Shown here in pieces: positions 20,560 to 31,607 of a stretch of DNA of 64,000 bases. The notes beneath the pieces were generated by a model. The model had not been told where the DNA came from. It did not search any database and saw only the letters and a program-made list of their open reading frames with translations. Made by a program: the position numbers and the translations under genes. Numbering within the stretch: the first letter of the stretch is position 1; the number at the start of each line of letters is the position of its first letter. The stretch is from assembly GCF_947498015.1 (NCBI RefSeq), contig NZ_CANMIR010000011.1, positions 1-64,000 on the forward strand. The letters are read 5' to 3'. This DNA is from an uncultured Neptuniibacter sp. (GTDB lineage Bacteria; Pseudomonadota; Gammaproteobacteria; Pseudomonadales; Balneatricaceae).

Positions 20560-21761
20560 TATCTGCCCTCCCGGCGAGTACCCTGACGCTGACGCAACTG
20601 ATCAACAACCTGATCCGTCACATCTCGCAAGCTCTGACTGTCCAATCGAACCGGAGCATTCACATTGCCAGAAACCGGACGATTCTGCATAATTTTATCC
20701 AACGGCAGATACATCATGTTGTTTCCACCCTCAACATCAAGCAACACCTTAGGGTTCTGAGCCAATACTTCCTGCATCGTATCCAGATAGAGACGCTCAC
20801 GCGTAACATCAGGCGCTTTCTCATATTCAGTTAACAATGCAGTGAATCTTTTTGCATCACCTTGTGAACGGGCTACGACCTGCTCACGGTATGCGCTTGC
20901 CTCTTCCAGTATACGCTGCGCCAAACCACGCGCTTCAGGAATAATACCGTTTGCATAAGATTCGGCTTCATTTTTAACACGCTGCTCATCTTCTCGAGCC
21001 TTGATCACATCATCGAAGGCATCCTGAACCTGATTAGGCGCCTTAGCCTCTTTGATATTGACCTTAGAAATCTGCAAGCCCGTACCATACTCAGTCATAT
21101 AGTTTTGCAGGCGATCCTGAACCTGAACAGATAACGCTTCACGCCCCTGGGTCAGAATAGAGTGCATATTCGTTGAACCTACTACATGACGTAGCGCCGA
21201 CTCTGCCGCATGAGACAAACTGGCCTCAGGATCTCGCACAGTCAACACAAAGTTACGGGTATCTGAGATAAGGTATTGAACTGTCATTTCTACATCAACA
21301 ATATTCTCATCCTTGGTCAGCATCAGCGCCCTGTGATCACGAGTACGAAGACGCGTCACGTTGATCGGCACAACCACATCAATCATGGGAGGGTTCCACT
21401 GCAAACCTGGCCCCACGGTTTCGTGATATTTACCCAGACGCAGAACAACACCACGCTCTTGCTGATCGACGGTATAAACACCCATACCTGCCCAGATCAA
21501 CACAGCGACCAGCACTATAACCCAGAAGAAACCTGCACCTGAGGTAGATCCTGCTCCACCTCCGTCACCACCAGGCCCACCACTGGATTTTTTACCAGCA
21601 CCACCAAAGATACCGTTTAATTTATCCTGCAGCTTACGCAGCGCCTCATCAAGATCTGGCGGCCCCTGATCTCCGCCACCTTTTCCGCCTCGGTTATTAT
21701 TGTTACCGCTGCCCCAAGGATCTTGGTTATTACCATTACCACCAGGCTCATTCCAAGCCAT
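20559..21761 (-). CDS. hflK: FtsH protease modulator HflK
   Basis: HflK is the partner of HflC in the FtsH-HflKC complex. The 400-residue protein has a Gly/Asn-rich N-terminal tail (MAWNEPGGNGNNQDPWG), one membrane segment (about 78-98), an SPFH domain with DHRALMLTKDENIVDV and a coiled-coil helix. A 131-base gap separates it from hflX; I see no confident promoter there. Confidence 0.96.
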   Translation of the reverse strand: MAWNEPGGNGNNQDPWGSGNNNNRGGKGGGDQGPPDLDEALRKLQDKLNGIFGGAGKKSSGGPGGDGGGAGSTSGAGFFWVIVLVAVLIWAGMGVYTVDQQERGVVLRLGKYHETVGPGLQWNPPMIDVVVPINVTRLRTRDHRALMLTKDENIVDVEMTVQYLISDTRNFVLTVRDPEASLSHAAESALRHVVGSTNMHSILTQGREALSVQVQDRLQNYMTEYGTGLQISKVNIKEAKAPNQVQDAFDDVIKAREDEQRVKNEAESYANGIIPEARGLAQRILEEASAYREQVVARSQGDAKRFTALLTEYEKAPDVTRERLYLDTMQEVLAQNPKVLLDVEGGNNMMYLPLDKIMQNRPVSGNVNAPVRLDSQSLRDVTDQVVDQLRQRQGTRREGR

Positions 21762-21892
21762 ACGTCACTCCGTATAAAACAACAAGTTTGGCAAATTAAA
21801 ACACAAATCCACAGATAATATTAATCGACAGATTTGACTCATGAGTTCACTTAATACGAATTATCAAAACACCCATTACTATCCTAGGCCAA

Positions 21893-23197
21893 TTACCAAG
21901 GATTAGCCTCTACCGGGAAGCATCGATCTCTCTCCATTCCCAGACGGCTTAACAGCTGAAGCATATCTTTCTTCTGCATACGCACTTCCAGAATAATAGA
22001 TCCTTTTTCATCTACCTCTTCGGAAAGCACCGCACCACTTTCATACAAACGAGCCCTGAACTGCCCCTCCTTTGGAGAGAGGGCAACACTATCATGAAAC
22101 ACGTCATCTGCCAGTAGTTCATTGACCGCTTCAAACAACAGGTTATGACCTTCACCGGTTACAGCAGAGAGCCAGACCCTGATTGGACGACCCTCTTCAT
22201 TACGGTCAATCCGTGGCTTTCGTCCTTCAATCAGGTCAATCTTGTTGTAAACCTCGAGTACAGGCACCTCATCGGCCCCAATCTCACGAAGCACATGCTC
22301 CACTTCAGAAATATGGTCGTGACGATCATCATCATGACAATCAATCACATGCAGCAGTAACGTTGCCTCTATCGTCTCCTGCAGTGTTGCCCGAAAGGCT
22401 TCAACTAATTTATGCGGCAAGTGGCGAATAAATCCAACTGTATCCGCCAGAATCGCCTGACCAACATCTTCTACTTCTATCTTACGCAGGGTTGGATCCA
22501 AGGTCGCGAATAACTGATCTGCCGCATAGACCTCAGAGGTTGTCAGGTAGTTAAACAGTGTAGACTTGCCGGCATTGGTATAACCAACCAGCGAGAGCGT
22601 CGGTACTTCAGCACGCTTACGGGCACGACGTCCCTGATCACGTTGCTTACGCACTTTTTCCAGACGTTTATGGATTGATTTCATCCGCGCCCGCAGCAAA
22701 CGACGGTCGGTCTCAAGCTGAGTTTCCCCCGGCCCCCTCAGACCAATCCCCCCTTTCTGTCGTTCTAGGTGAGTCCAACCTCTGACAAGTCGGGTAGACA
22801 TATGATCCAGCTGTGCCAGCTCAACTTGCAGCTTACCCTCGTGAGTTCTTGCACGCTGAGCAAAGATATCCAGAATAAGGCCGGTGCGATCAAGCACCCT
22901 GCTCTGAATCTCACGCTCAACATTTCGTTCCTGGGCTGGGCTTAAAGCATGATTAAAGATCACAAGCTGTGCGTCGTGCATGTGAACCAGATCACGCAGC
23001 TCTTCCAGCTTACCCTGACCGATAAAAAACTTTGGATTAGGATGAGAAAGCGACCCGGTAAGAAACTCTACCGGGTCGGCTCCTGCAGAAATGGCTAGCT
23101 CTTCGAGCTCTTTTGGACTTTCCTGATCAGCCTCAGCGGACAGATTCATATGGACTAAAATGGCACGTTCACCACTTTTCGGGCGCTCAAAGAACAA
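21893..23197 (-). CDS. hflX: Ribosome-splitting GTPase HflX
   Basis: HflX binds ribosomes and rescues stalled 70S particles under heat or other stress. The 434-residue protein has an N-terminal HflX domain and coiled-coil linker (GLRGPGETQLETDRRLL), then a G domain with P-loop GYTNAGKS, DTVGF and NKID. The hfq stop codon lies six bases upstream of its start; hfq-hflX is a conserved pair. Confidence 0.96.
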   Translation of the reverse strand: MFFERPKSGERAILVHMNLSAEADQESPKELEELAISAGADPVEFLTGSLSHPNPKFFIGQGKLEELRDLVHMHDAQLVIFNHALSPAQERNVEREIQSRVLDRTGLILDIFAQRARTHEGKLQVELAQLDHMSTRLVRGWTHLERQKGGIGLRGPGETQLETDRRLLRARMKSIHKRLEKVRKQRDQGRRARKRAEVPTLSLVGYTNAGKSTLFNYLTTSEVYAADQLFATLDPTLRKIEVEDVGQAILADTVGFIRHLPHKLVEAFRATLQETIEATLLLHVIDCHDDDRHDHISEVEHVLREIGADEVPVLEVYNKIDLIEGRKPRIDRNEEGRPIRVWLSAVTGEGHNLLFEAVNELLADDVFHDSVALSPKEGQFRARLYESGAVLSEEVDEKGSIILEVRMQKKDMLQLLSRLGMERDRCFPVEANPW

Positions 23198-23203
23198 TGA
23201 TTA

Positions 23204-24506
<1,303 letters not shown>

Positions 24507-24513
24507 ATCGCCC

Positions 24514-26388
24514 TTACTGTCCACGCATAAATAATTTATCCAGGTCAGCCATACTCATCTGGCTCCAAGTTGGCCTTCCGTGATTACATTGCCCCGACCT
24601 TTCTGTCTGTTCCATATCTCTGAGTAAGGCATTCATCTCAGGCAGGGTCAGTTGACGATTCGCCCTGACCGCACCATGACACGCCATCGTCGCCAATAAT
24701 TCATTAATATGCTGCTCAATTCGCTTACTTTCACCATATACCAGCATATCTGAGAGCACGTCACGAATAAGTATTTCAACATTCCCCTTAGAGAGAGATA
24801 CAGGTACCTGGCGAACCACCAGAGTCTCCTCCCCCATTCGGGCAAGTTCAAAACCGAGGCGTCGGAATGTATCAGCCTGTTCCTCTGCACAGTCAGCTTC
24901 TCGCTGACTCACTGCGAGACTCATTGGCACTAACAGCGGCTGAGAACGAACAACATCCTCTTCATAGGAGTGTTTCATACGTTCATAGACGATGCGCTCA
25001 TGCGCAGCATGCATATCCACCACCACCAAACCTTGTTCATTTTCCGCCAGAATATATACGCCGTGTAACTGGGCGATGGCATAGCCCATAGGAGGGCATT
25101 GATCACTTTCCTGATCTCGACCTCTGGATCCATCAACCACATCACTGCTCCCCCCATCCGGATGCAACGCCGCATAACCGCTGATCTGCTCCCGAATCTG
25201 AGAGACCGCAGCGGGAGCTTCAGAACGATAGGATGAAGAGGAATAACTATCAGACATCCGGGTAGCAGGACGGAATGTCATACGTCCCTGCTCATAATTT
25301 TGCTCTGCAATGGGTTTCCGCGGCTGTTGAGGCACCGATTCCCCAACACCAGATTCCAGTGTTTGCATCTGATCTTGCGGACGCATATCCGCTATCAGTC
25401 GGTGCAGAGTCCGAAAGAGAAAATCATGCACAAGGCGACTCTCACGGAAACGCACCTCATGCTTGGTTGGATGCACATTTACATCCACCAGCGACGGATC
25501 GAGTTCCAGATACAGGACATAGGCGGGGTGACGACCATGATACAAAACATCTGCATACGCCTGGCGCACAGCATGAGTAACGACTTTATCCCGGATCATG
25601 CGACCATTAACAAAGAAATACTGGAGATCTGCCTGACTGCGTGAAAACGTAGGCAAACCCACCCAACCCCATAGTCGAAGTCCTGATGCTTCTGCTATCA
25701 CATCAGCCTTGAGCGCATTATCAATGAATGCTGAGCCACATATACTAGCGACACGTCGCTCCTGTTCTATCTCACTCTGAGCCTGGCGCAGCTGATGGAT
25801 CACCTTACCGTTATGACTAAGCTGAAAGGCGACATCAAATCGACTCAAAGCCAGCCGTTTTAACACCTCATCCAGGTGACGAAACTCAGTTTTCTCGGTT
25901 TTGAGAAACTTTCTCCGTGCCGGAGTATTAAAAAAAAGATCCTTAACCTCTACGGTCGTTCCCTGCGGATGGGCAGCTGGCTCCAACTGCGCCTCCATAT
26001 CACGCCCTTCGGTATGAACCTGCCAAGCACTCTCCTGATCAGCTTGACGCGAAGTTAGGGTAAGACGTGAAACAGAGCTGATACTGGCAAGCGCCTCTCC
26101 CCGAAACCCCAGACTGCCTACCGCTTCAAGGTCTTCCAATACTGTAATCTTTGAGGTCGCATGGCGGCTCAGGGCCAGGGGCAGGTCATCCCTATCTATT
26201 CCCTCACCATTATCGCGAATACGCATCAATTTCACGCCGCCCTGCTCAACATCCAGATCAATTTTAGTGGCACCCGCATCCAGACTGTTTTCCAGTATCT
26301 CTTTAATAACTGACGCTGGACGTTCAACAACCTCACCGGCCGCTATCTGGTTGGCCAGCCGCGGTGAAAGAAGATGTATTCGAGACAT
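24514..26388 (-). CDS. mutL: DNA mismatch repair protein MutL (with endonuclease motif)
   Basis: MutL couples MutS mismatch recognition to strand incision. The 624-residue protein has an N-terminal GHKL ATPase domain ([34 protein letters not shown]) and a C-terminal dimerisation domain. The latter contains [12 protein letters not shown] (458-469), matching the D-(Q/M)-HA-x2-E-x4-E endonuclease motif, plus ACHGA (569-573) and CNHGRP (601-606). E. coli MutL lacks this motif and uses MutH; the sequence here suggests a Pseudomonas-like, MutH-independent nicking MutL. It sits between amiB and miaA as usual. Confidence 0.96.
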   Translation of the reverse strand: MSRIHLLSPRLANQIAAGEVVERPASVIKEILENSLDAGATKIDLDVEQGGVKLMRIRDNGEGIDRDDLPLALSRHATSKITVLEDLEAVGSLGFRGEALASISSVSRLTLTSRQADQESAWQVHTEGRDMEAQLEPAAHPQGTTVEVKDLFFNTPARRKFLKTEKTEFRHLDEVLKRLALSRFDVAFQLSHNGKVIHQLRQAQSEIEQERRVASICGSAFIDNALKADVIAEASGLRLWGWVGLPTFSRSQADLQYFFVNGRMIRDKVVTHAVRQAYADVLYHGRHPAYVLYLELDPSLVDVNVHPTKHEVRFRESRLVHDFLFRTLHRLIADMRPQDQMQTLESGVGESVPQQPRKPIAEQNYEQGRMTFRPATRMSDSYSSSSYRSEAPAAVSQIREQISGYAALHPDGGSSDVVDGSRGRDQESDQCPPMGYAIAQLHGVYILAENEQGLVVVDMHAAHERIVYERMKHSYEEDVVRSQPLLVPMSLAVSQREADCAEEQADTFRRLGFELARMGEETLVVRQVPVSLSKGNVEILIRDVLSDMLVYGESKRIEQHINELLATMACHGAVRANRQLTLPEMNALLRDMEQTERSGQCNHGRPTWSQMSMADLDKLFMRGQ

Positions 26389-26413
26389 TAAAAACCCTTA
26401 GGATCAGAAACCA

Positions 26414-27742
26414 TCAACTGGTTGGAATTCGAAGCAACTGGCCAATTTTAATCTGATCATTTTTCAGATTATTGGCTTTGCGCAAAGCACTTAAGGATAC
26501 ACCGTTTCGCGATGCGATCACTGAGAGCGTATCTCCGCGTACCACTTTGTAGGTTTTATTACTGGCAGCTTTGCGCTGGGCAATATAGGTCAGCGCTGGC
26601 GGTTTACGTTCAAAATGCTGAGTAATCCCCTTATAAACCGCATCAGCCATCTTTTTCTGATAACTACGCGTTTTCAGCTTTGCTGCCTCGCCGGGATTCG
26701 ATATAAAGCCGGTTTCAACCAGAATTGAGGGGATATCCGGTGACTTCAAAACCACAAACCCTGCCTGCTCCACATGCGACTTGTGCATTTTTGCAAACCG
26801 CCTGATATTGCCATGAATCTTCTTCGCGATAGAGCGACTGTCTTCCCGGCTTGCGGTCATAGACATATCCAGCAACACGCTGGCAAGGACATTATCTTTA
26901 TCATCCAGACTAACACTGCCCACACCACCAATCAGATCGGCACTGTTCTCTTTGCGGGCTAGCCAGCGCCCCATCTCACTACTAGCTCCACGAGGAGACA
27001 AAACCCATACTGAAGCACCTCGGGCCCGGGAATCCTTGAATGCATCCGCATGAATCGAGACAAAAAGATCTGCATTCTGTTTGCGCGCTAACTGGGTACG
27101 CCCCCGTAAACTGATGTAATAATCACCCGTACGGATAAGCTGCCCTTTATAACCGGGCGTTGCATCCAAACGACGTTTTAACTCCTTGGCAATTGCCAGA
27201 ACCACATCCTTCTCTCGCACACGGCCCGCGCCTATAGCTCCGGGATCATCGCCACCATGCCCAGCATCTATTGCGACCACAATATCGCGTCCGGCAGCGC
27301 GTTTAGGCTCAGCAGTTTTATTAACTTTTTTGAGGGAGGTTTTCTCGTACAGATCCAGAACCAGACGGTTCCCATATTGCTGATTGGGTTTTAATTCAAA
27401 ACTTTTAGGTCGGATCGCACGCTTAAGATCGAGCACCAGGCGCAGTGTTTTACCATTTTTGCCAGAGCGAACCCGTTTAACCGGGCTTTTCCCCAGATTG
27501 AGCTTATTCAGATCGGCTTTAAGGGTTGAGTCCTTCACATCCAACACAATGCGATCGGGGTTATTCAGAGTAAATACTTTGTGCTCAGCCGGACCACTCA
27601 TATCAAACACAAGTCGTGCATGATCCGGCGCAATCCACATCCGCACATTATTGATAGCCGCTGCCTGTGCAAAGGATCCTGCAAAGCAGATCATCCAGCT
27701 CAATACAACGACCAAACCCTTCACAGATCTACTCATCAGCAT
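26414..27742 (-). CDS. amiB: N-acetylmuramoyl-L-alanine amidase (AMIN, amidase_3, LysM)
   Basis: This periplasmic zinc amidase cleaves peptide stems from septal peptidoglycan so daughter cells separate. The 442-residue protein has a signal peptide (about residues 1-28), an AMIN domain (about 30-130), an amidase_3 catalytic domain (IDAGHGGDDPGAIG, VSIHADAF, LVETGFISNPGE) and a C-terminal LysM repeat (KVVRGDTLSVIASRNGVS). Its position before mutL matches E. coli amiB. Confidence 0.95.
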   Translation of the reverse strand: MLMSRSVKGLVVVLSWMICFAGSFAQAAAINNVRMWIAPDHARLVFDMSGPAEHKVFTLNNPDRIVLDVKDSTLKADLNKLNLGKSPVKRVRSGKNGKTLRLVLDLKRAIRPKSFELKPNQQYGNRLVLDLYEKTSLKKVNKTAEPKRAAGRDIVVAIDAGHGGDDPGAIGAGRVREKDVVLAIAKELKRRLDATPGYKGQLIRTGDYYISLRGRTQLARKQNADLFVSIHADAFKDSRARGASVWVLSPRGASSEMGRWLARKENSADLIGGVGSVSLDDKDNVLASVLLDMSMTASREDSRSIAKKIHGNIRRFAKMHKSHVEQAGFVVLKSPDIPSILVETGFISNPGEAAKLKTRSYQKKMADAVYKGITQHFERKPPALTYIAQRKAASNKTYKVVRGDTLSVIASRNGVSLSALRKANNLKNDQIKIGQLLRIPTS

Positions 27743-27767
27743 ATTACTTTAGCCAACCCCTTCATTA

Positions 27768-28241
27768 TTATCTTTTGGCTTGTAATAAGTTATCGGCCAT
27801 CAAGGCTCCCATTGAAGTTTGCGGTACCCAGCTTAATTTTCGGCCAAGCCCCTCAAGCTCAATAGTTAACACCAGATCAGCTACCGGAAGTATACCTTTA
27901 CCACGCTCAGGCCACTCTACCAAACAGAGTGCATCGCCCTCAAAATAATCACGTATTCCCAGATATTCCAACTCCTCCGGATCAGACAATCGGTAGAGGT
28001 CAAAATGGTAAACCTGCTGCCCATCTATCTCATACGGTTCAACCAGCGTATAGGTTGGACTCTTAACAGAACCTTGATGCCCAAAACCACGCAGAATGCC
28101 ACGACTGAGGGTTGTTTTACCCATACCCAGATCACCCAACAGGAAGATCACCCCACGTCCGGCACTGGCTTTTGCAATCTGATGACCAAAAGCCACCATA
28201 GATTCCTCATCTGGCAAACTGATTTGAAAGTCACTACTCAT
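27768..28241 (-). CDS. tsaE: tRNA threonylcarbamoyladenosine biosynthesis ATPase TsaE
   Basis: TsaE works with TsaB and TsaD to make the t6A37 tRNA modification. The 157-residue protein has a P-loop (GDLGMGKTT, 36-44), VKSPTYTLVEPY and HFDLYRL motifs. It overlaps nnr by eight bases and precedes amiB by 25 bases. Confidence 0.96.
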   Translation of the reverse strand: MSSDFQISLPDEESMVAFGHQIAKASAGRGVIFLLGDLGMGKTTLSRGILRGFGHQGSVKSPTYTLVEPYEIDGQQVYHFDLYRLSDPEELEYLGIRDYFEGDALCLVEWPERGKGILPVADLVLTIELEGLGRKLSWVPQTSMGALMADNLLQAKR

Positions 28242-29754
28242 AGGTATTATTAATTACTCCCGGTATTTCATTGATAAGATCTGATGCCTTCATACCAATT
28301 TCGCCCTGTCTTCGCGCCACCAGATCCGCCGCTGTTGCATGTACATAAACAGCCAGCCGTGCTGCCGTTTCCGCCGTCAGCCCCTGAGCCAGAAAGGCAC
28401 CGCAGATACCCGACAACACATCCCCCATACCCGCTACAGCCATCCCAGGATTACCGGCATCACACAGATACGTAGCATCACCGGCATTCACCAATGACCC
28501 CGCTCCTTTGAGCACCACACTTCCACCACAGAGCTTTTGCAAAAGAGCAACGGATAAAAAACGATCCTGATTAATTTCAGCAACAGAGCTGGCCAATAAT
28601 CGCGACGCTTCTCCCGGATGCGGCGTGATGATCCAATTTTCCCGCTGCAACTGGGGTAATTTACCATTAGCCGCTAACAGGTTGAGGGCATCAGCATCCA
28701 GCACCAAGGGTATATCAACACCGAGTACTGCATGAAGCATCTGATCCGACCAGGCATTCTGCCCAAGACCCGGGCCTAAAACAATGACATCTGCTTTTTC
28801 GAGCAACGGAAGCAAAGCTCCTGTTGACTCGACACCATGAACCATCACTTCAGGAGAGCGGGCTAGAGAAGCTGAGAGATGTTCAACGCGCGTAGCCAAG
28901 GAGACCAATCCAGCACCACTTCGCATGGCAGCATCAGAAGCCAGCAAGGCAGCGCCGCCCATACCCAGATTCCCACCGATCACCAGCAGGTGACCGAATT
29001 TACCTTTGTGCGACCCTTTGGGCCTCGGGGGGAGATACTCTGTGAGATCCTCCTGCGTGGTTCTGAAGACATTCACCGGAACCTGATCGTAGACCTCCTC
29101 TGGAACCTTGAGTCCATCAAAAAGGATCAGCCCACAATGGTCTACCGCCTCTGAGGTCAATAACCCTCTCTTCAAACCGATGAAACTGAGTGTCAGATCA
29201 GCTTTCACTGCTACGCCCAACACTCGACCACTGTCTGCGCAAAGTCCTGATGGGATATCAACTGCGATGACGGGCTTAGGCGCTCGGTTGATCAGATCGA
29301 TAACCTGATTAAACGGCGATCGAACCTGACCGGTTAACCCGGTTCCAAGGAGAGCATCTATAATGCAATCCCCTTCTATCTCAATTCCTGCGTTGAAAAG
29401 TTCATAAGCGGATGAGATCTGCTGTAGCTGCTGCCACGCCAATGCAGCTTCACCCTGTAAACGCTGAGCAAAATCCTCACCGCCCACACAGATAAGCTGT
29501 ACTTTCAGTCCCTTGTTATGCGCCAACCCAGCCACAACAAAACCATCGCCACCATTATTTCCGCCACCGCAGATCACTGTGACCGAAGAGAGTGCCGGGA
29601 ATCGCTCAATCATTTCGGCAAATACCGCATGGCCCGCCCTCTGCATCAAGCGAATACCAGGTATTGAAAACTGTTCGATCGCTGTTTTATCCAGCACGCG
29701 AGTCTGTTCAGCTGTGTATAATGGTGCAGGTAATACAGTTCTGTTAACTGACAT
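28234..29754 (-). CDS. nnr: Bifunctional NAD(P)H-hydrate epimerase / ADP-dependent dehydratase
   Basis: This enzyme repairs hydrated NADH and NADPH. The 506-residue protein is a natural fusion: an N-terminal YjeF epimerase domain (about 1-215, with CGGGNNGGDGFVVA and DALLGTGLTG) and a C-terminal ADP-dependent dehydratase (about 225-500, with GSHKGKFGHLLVIGG and NPGMAVAGMGDVLSG). It starts the nnr-tsaE-amiB-mutL operon and is divergent from queG across a 64-base gap. Confidence 0.96.
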   Translation of the reverse strand: MSVNRTVLPAPLYTAEQTRVLDKTAIEQFSIPGIRLMQRAGHAVFAEMIERFPALSSVTVICGGGNNGGDGFVVAGLAHNKGLKVQLICVGGEDFAQRLQGEAALAWQQLQQISSAYELFNAGIEIEGDCIIDALLGTGLTGQVRSPFNQVIDLINRAPKPVIAVDIPSGLCADSGRVLGVAVKADLTLSFIGLKRGLLTSEAVDHCGLILFDGLKVPEEVYDQVPVNVFRTTQEDLTEYLPPRPKGSHKGKFGHLLVIGGNLGMGGAALLASDAAMRSGAGLVSLATRVEHLSASLARSPEVMVHGVESTGALLPLLEKADVIVLGPGLGQNAWSDQMLHAVLGVDIPLVLDADALNLLAANGKLPQLQRENWIITPHPGEASRLLASSVAEINQDRFLSVALLQKLCGGSVVLKGAGSLVNAGDATYLCDAGNPGMAVAGMGDVLSGICGAFLAQGLTAETAARLAVYVHATAADLVARRQGEIGMKASDLINEIPGVINNTYE

Positions 29755-29818
29755 CTGCCTTACTCACTCTTTTTTATAACATTATGAGGAATACGCCCCT
29801 GCCTGGGCAAGCCTGACC

Positions 29819-30943
29819 ATGCCAGAGTTATCCCCAAAAGCCCTGAGTGACCTTGCAGCCTCGATCAAAAGCTGGGCCAAAGAGCTAGGCTTTCAACAGT
29901 GCGGCATTACAGACTGTGACCTTACCGATGAGCAAGCACACTATGAAGAGTGGCTGGCCCAGGGGTTTCACGGCGAGATGGGCTATCTGGCAAATCATCT
30001 GGATAAACGGTTTACTGCTGAACAGCTGGTCCCCGGGGCACAACGTATCATCTGTGTACGCATGGACTATCTCCCTCCAGATACACAGGCTCTCAATATT
30101 TTGGAGAACTCAGCCACAGCCTACGTCTCCCGCTATACCCTCGGTCGTGATTATCACAAACTGATTAGAAAGCGACTCACTCAACTTGGGAAAAAAATTA
30201 ATGCGGCAGTCGATGAGACTGTATTTCGTGCTTTTGTCGATAGCGCCCCAATTCTGGAAAGACCACTGGCAGAAAAAGCCGGCATCGGCTGGCGTGGCAA
30301 ACACACGCTCATCCTCAATCGGGAAGCGGGATCGATGTTTTTCCTGGGAGAGCTGTTCATAGACCTACCGTTACCTATCGATCCTCCGACTGATGAGGAG
30401 CATTGTGGAAAATGCACCGCATGTCTGGATGTCTGCCCAACCCAAGCGTTTCCACAACCACATCTGCTGGATGCCCGCAGGTGCATATCCTACCTCACTA
30501 TTGAACTGGATGGCGCCATACCTGAAGAGCTGCGCCCACTGATTGGCAACCGTATTTTTGGATGTGATGATTGTCAGTTGATCTGCCCCTGGAACCGCTT
30601 TTCCAACTTTACTCAGGAAACTGACTTTCATCCCAGACAACAACTTGACCGAAGTGACCTGATCAACCTTTTTCAATGGAGTGAGGAGGAGTTCCTTAAA
30701 AGAACCGAAGGCTCAGCCATTCGACGCACGGGCTATATCGGCTGGTTACGCAATATCGCCACAGCGTTAGGCAACAGTGCTGGAGGAAAAGAGGTAGAAG
30801 CCACGCTCAAAGAGAAGCTGGAGCATGAATCCAGCGTGGTCCGGGAGCATGTTCGATGGGCTTTGGATCATTTAAAGAGTTTGGAATCAGGGACAGTTCA
30901 TCCGATCAGCCACCATCCCCGCCGTCGAAAACTCAACTTCTGA
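29819..30943 (+). CDS. queG: Epoxyqueuosine reductase QueG
   Basis: QueG carries out the last step of queuosine synthesis in tRNA, using cobalamin and two [4Fe-4S] clusters. The 374-residue protein has the catalytic Asp region FVDSAPILERPLAEKAG (D141) and eight cluster cysteines: C196, C199, C202, C206 and C222, C249, C252, C256. A C-terminal HEAT-like extension follows. It is divergent from nnr, and its stop codon abuts that of orn. Confidence 0.96.
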   Translation: MPELSPKALSDLAASIKSWAKELGFQQCGITDCDLTDEQAHYEEWLAQGFHGEMGYLANHLDKRFTAEQLVPGAQRIICVRMDYLPPDTQALNILENSATAYVSRYTLGRDYHKLIRKRLTQLGKKINAAVDETVFRAFVDSAPILERPLAEKAGIGWRGKHTLILNREAGSMFFLGELFIDLPLPIDPPTDEEHCGKCTACLDVCPTQAFPQPHLLDARRCISYLTIELDGAIPEELRPLIGNRIFGCDDCQLICPWNRFSNFTQETDFHPRQQLDRSDLINLFQWSEEEFLKRTEGSAIRRTGYIGWLRNIATALGNSAGGKEVEATLKEKLEHESSVVREHVRWALDHLKSLESGTVHPISHHPRRRKLNF

Positions 30944-31486
30944 TCAGCACTTAATAAAATGCTCGCGATAGTGGCTGAGCTCAGCAATAGAGTCCTTAAT
31001 ATCATCCAGTGCAAGATGAGAGCCTTTCTTTACAACCCCGGCAGCGACTTCCGGATTCCAGCGTTTCGCCAGCTCTTTTAACGAACTCACATCCAGATTA
31101 CGGTAGTGGAAGAAAGCTTCCAGTTCAGGCATATATTTATTCAGAAAACGGCGATCCTGACCAATACTATTACCACACATAGGTGAGACACCGGCCTCGA
31201 CATACTGCTGCAAGAACGCAATAGTCTGTTGCTCAGCATCCGCCTCCGTAATCTGACTCTGCTTCACTCGCTCTGTCAGACCCGACTTACCATGCTGATT
31301 AGTACACCACTCATCCATACCGTTCAGAGTCGTATCTGACTGATGTATCGCAAGAGTAGGCCCCTCTGCCAAAATATTCAGGTTGGAATCCGTCACGATA
31401 GTTGCAATCTCTATAATCACATCCGTTTCCGGCTCCAAACCGGTCATTTCCAGATCAATCCAGATCAAATTGTCCTTATTTACCAT
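30944..31486 (-). CDS. orn: Oligoribonuclease
   Basis: Orn degrades di- and short oligoribonucleotides, including pGpG from c-di-GMP breakdown. The 180-residue DEDDh exonuclease has [12 protein letters not shown] (D11, E13), [11 protein letters not shown] and [11 protein letters not shown] motifs. The gene is convergent with queG with no gap: the palindrome TGATCA at 30941-30946 supplies both stop codons. The start has GGGAG upstream. Its c-di-GMP link is notable as four c-di-GMP proteins are encoded in the window. Confidence 0.97.
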   Translation of the reverse strand: MVNKDNLIWIDLEMTGLEPETDVIIEIATIVTDSNLNILAEGPTLAIHQSDTTLNGMDEWCTNQHGKSGLTERVKQSQITEADAEQQTIAFLQQYVEAGVSPMCGNSIGQDRRFLNKYMPELEAFFHYRNLDVSSLKELAKRWNPEVAAGVVKKGSHLALDDIKDSIAELSHYREHFIKC

Positions 31487-31501
31487 TTATCTCTCCCAAA
31501 T

Positions 31502-31532
31502 TTGACGCAGACACTACACTTTCCCTTAGAAT
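31502..31532 (+). promoter_or_regulatory. Candidate rsgA promoter
   Basis: TTGACG (31502-31507) and TAGAAT (31527-31532) are separated by 19 bases, slightly longer than ideal. It lies in the gap between the divergent orn and rsgA genes and is directed toward rsgA. Confidence 0.45.
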
Positions 31533-31607
31533 ACCCTACCTTCTAATCTCTTGCTTCGATAAAACGGGGATCTATAGCTCCGGTACTTTAACCTGGGCTA
31601 ACAAACT

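Noticed and set aside
24507..24524. GTG start of miaA overlapping mutL
   Set aside because: The downstream ATG at 24506 has a better ribosome-binding site and removes the overlap.
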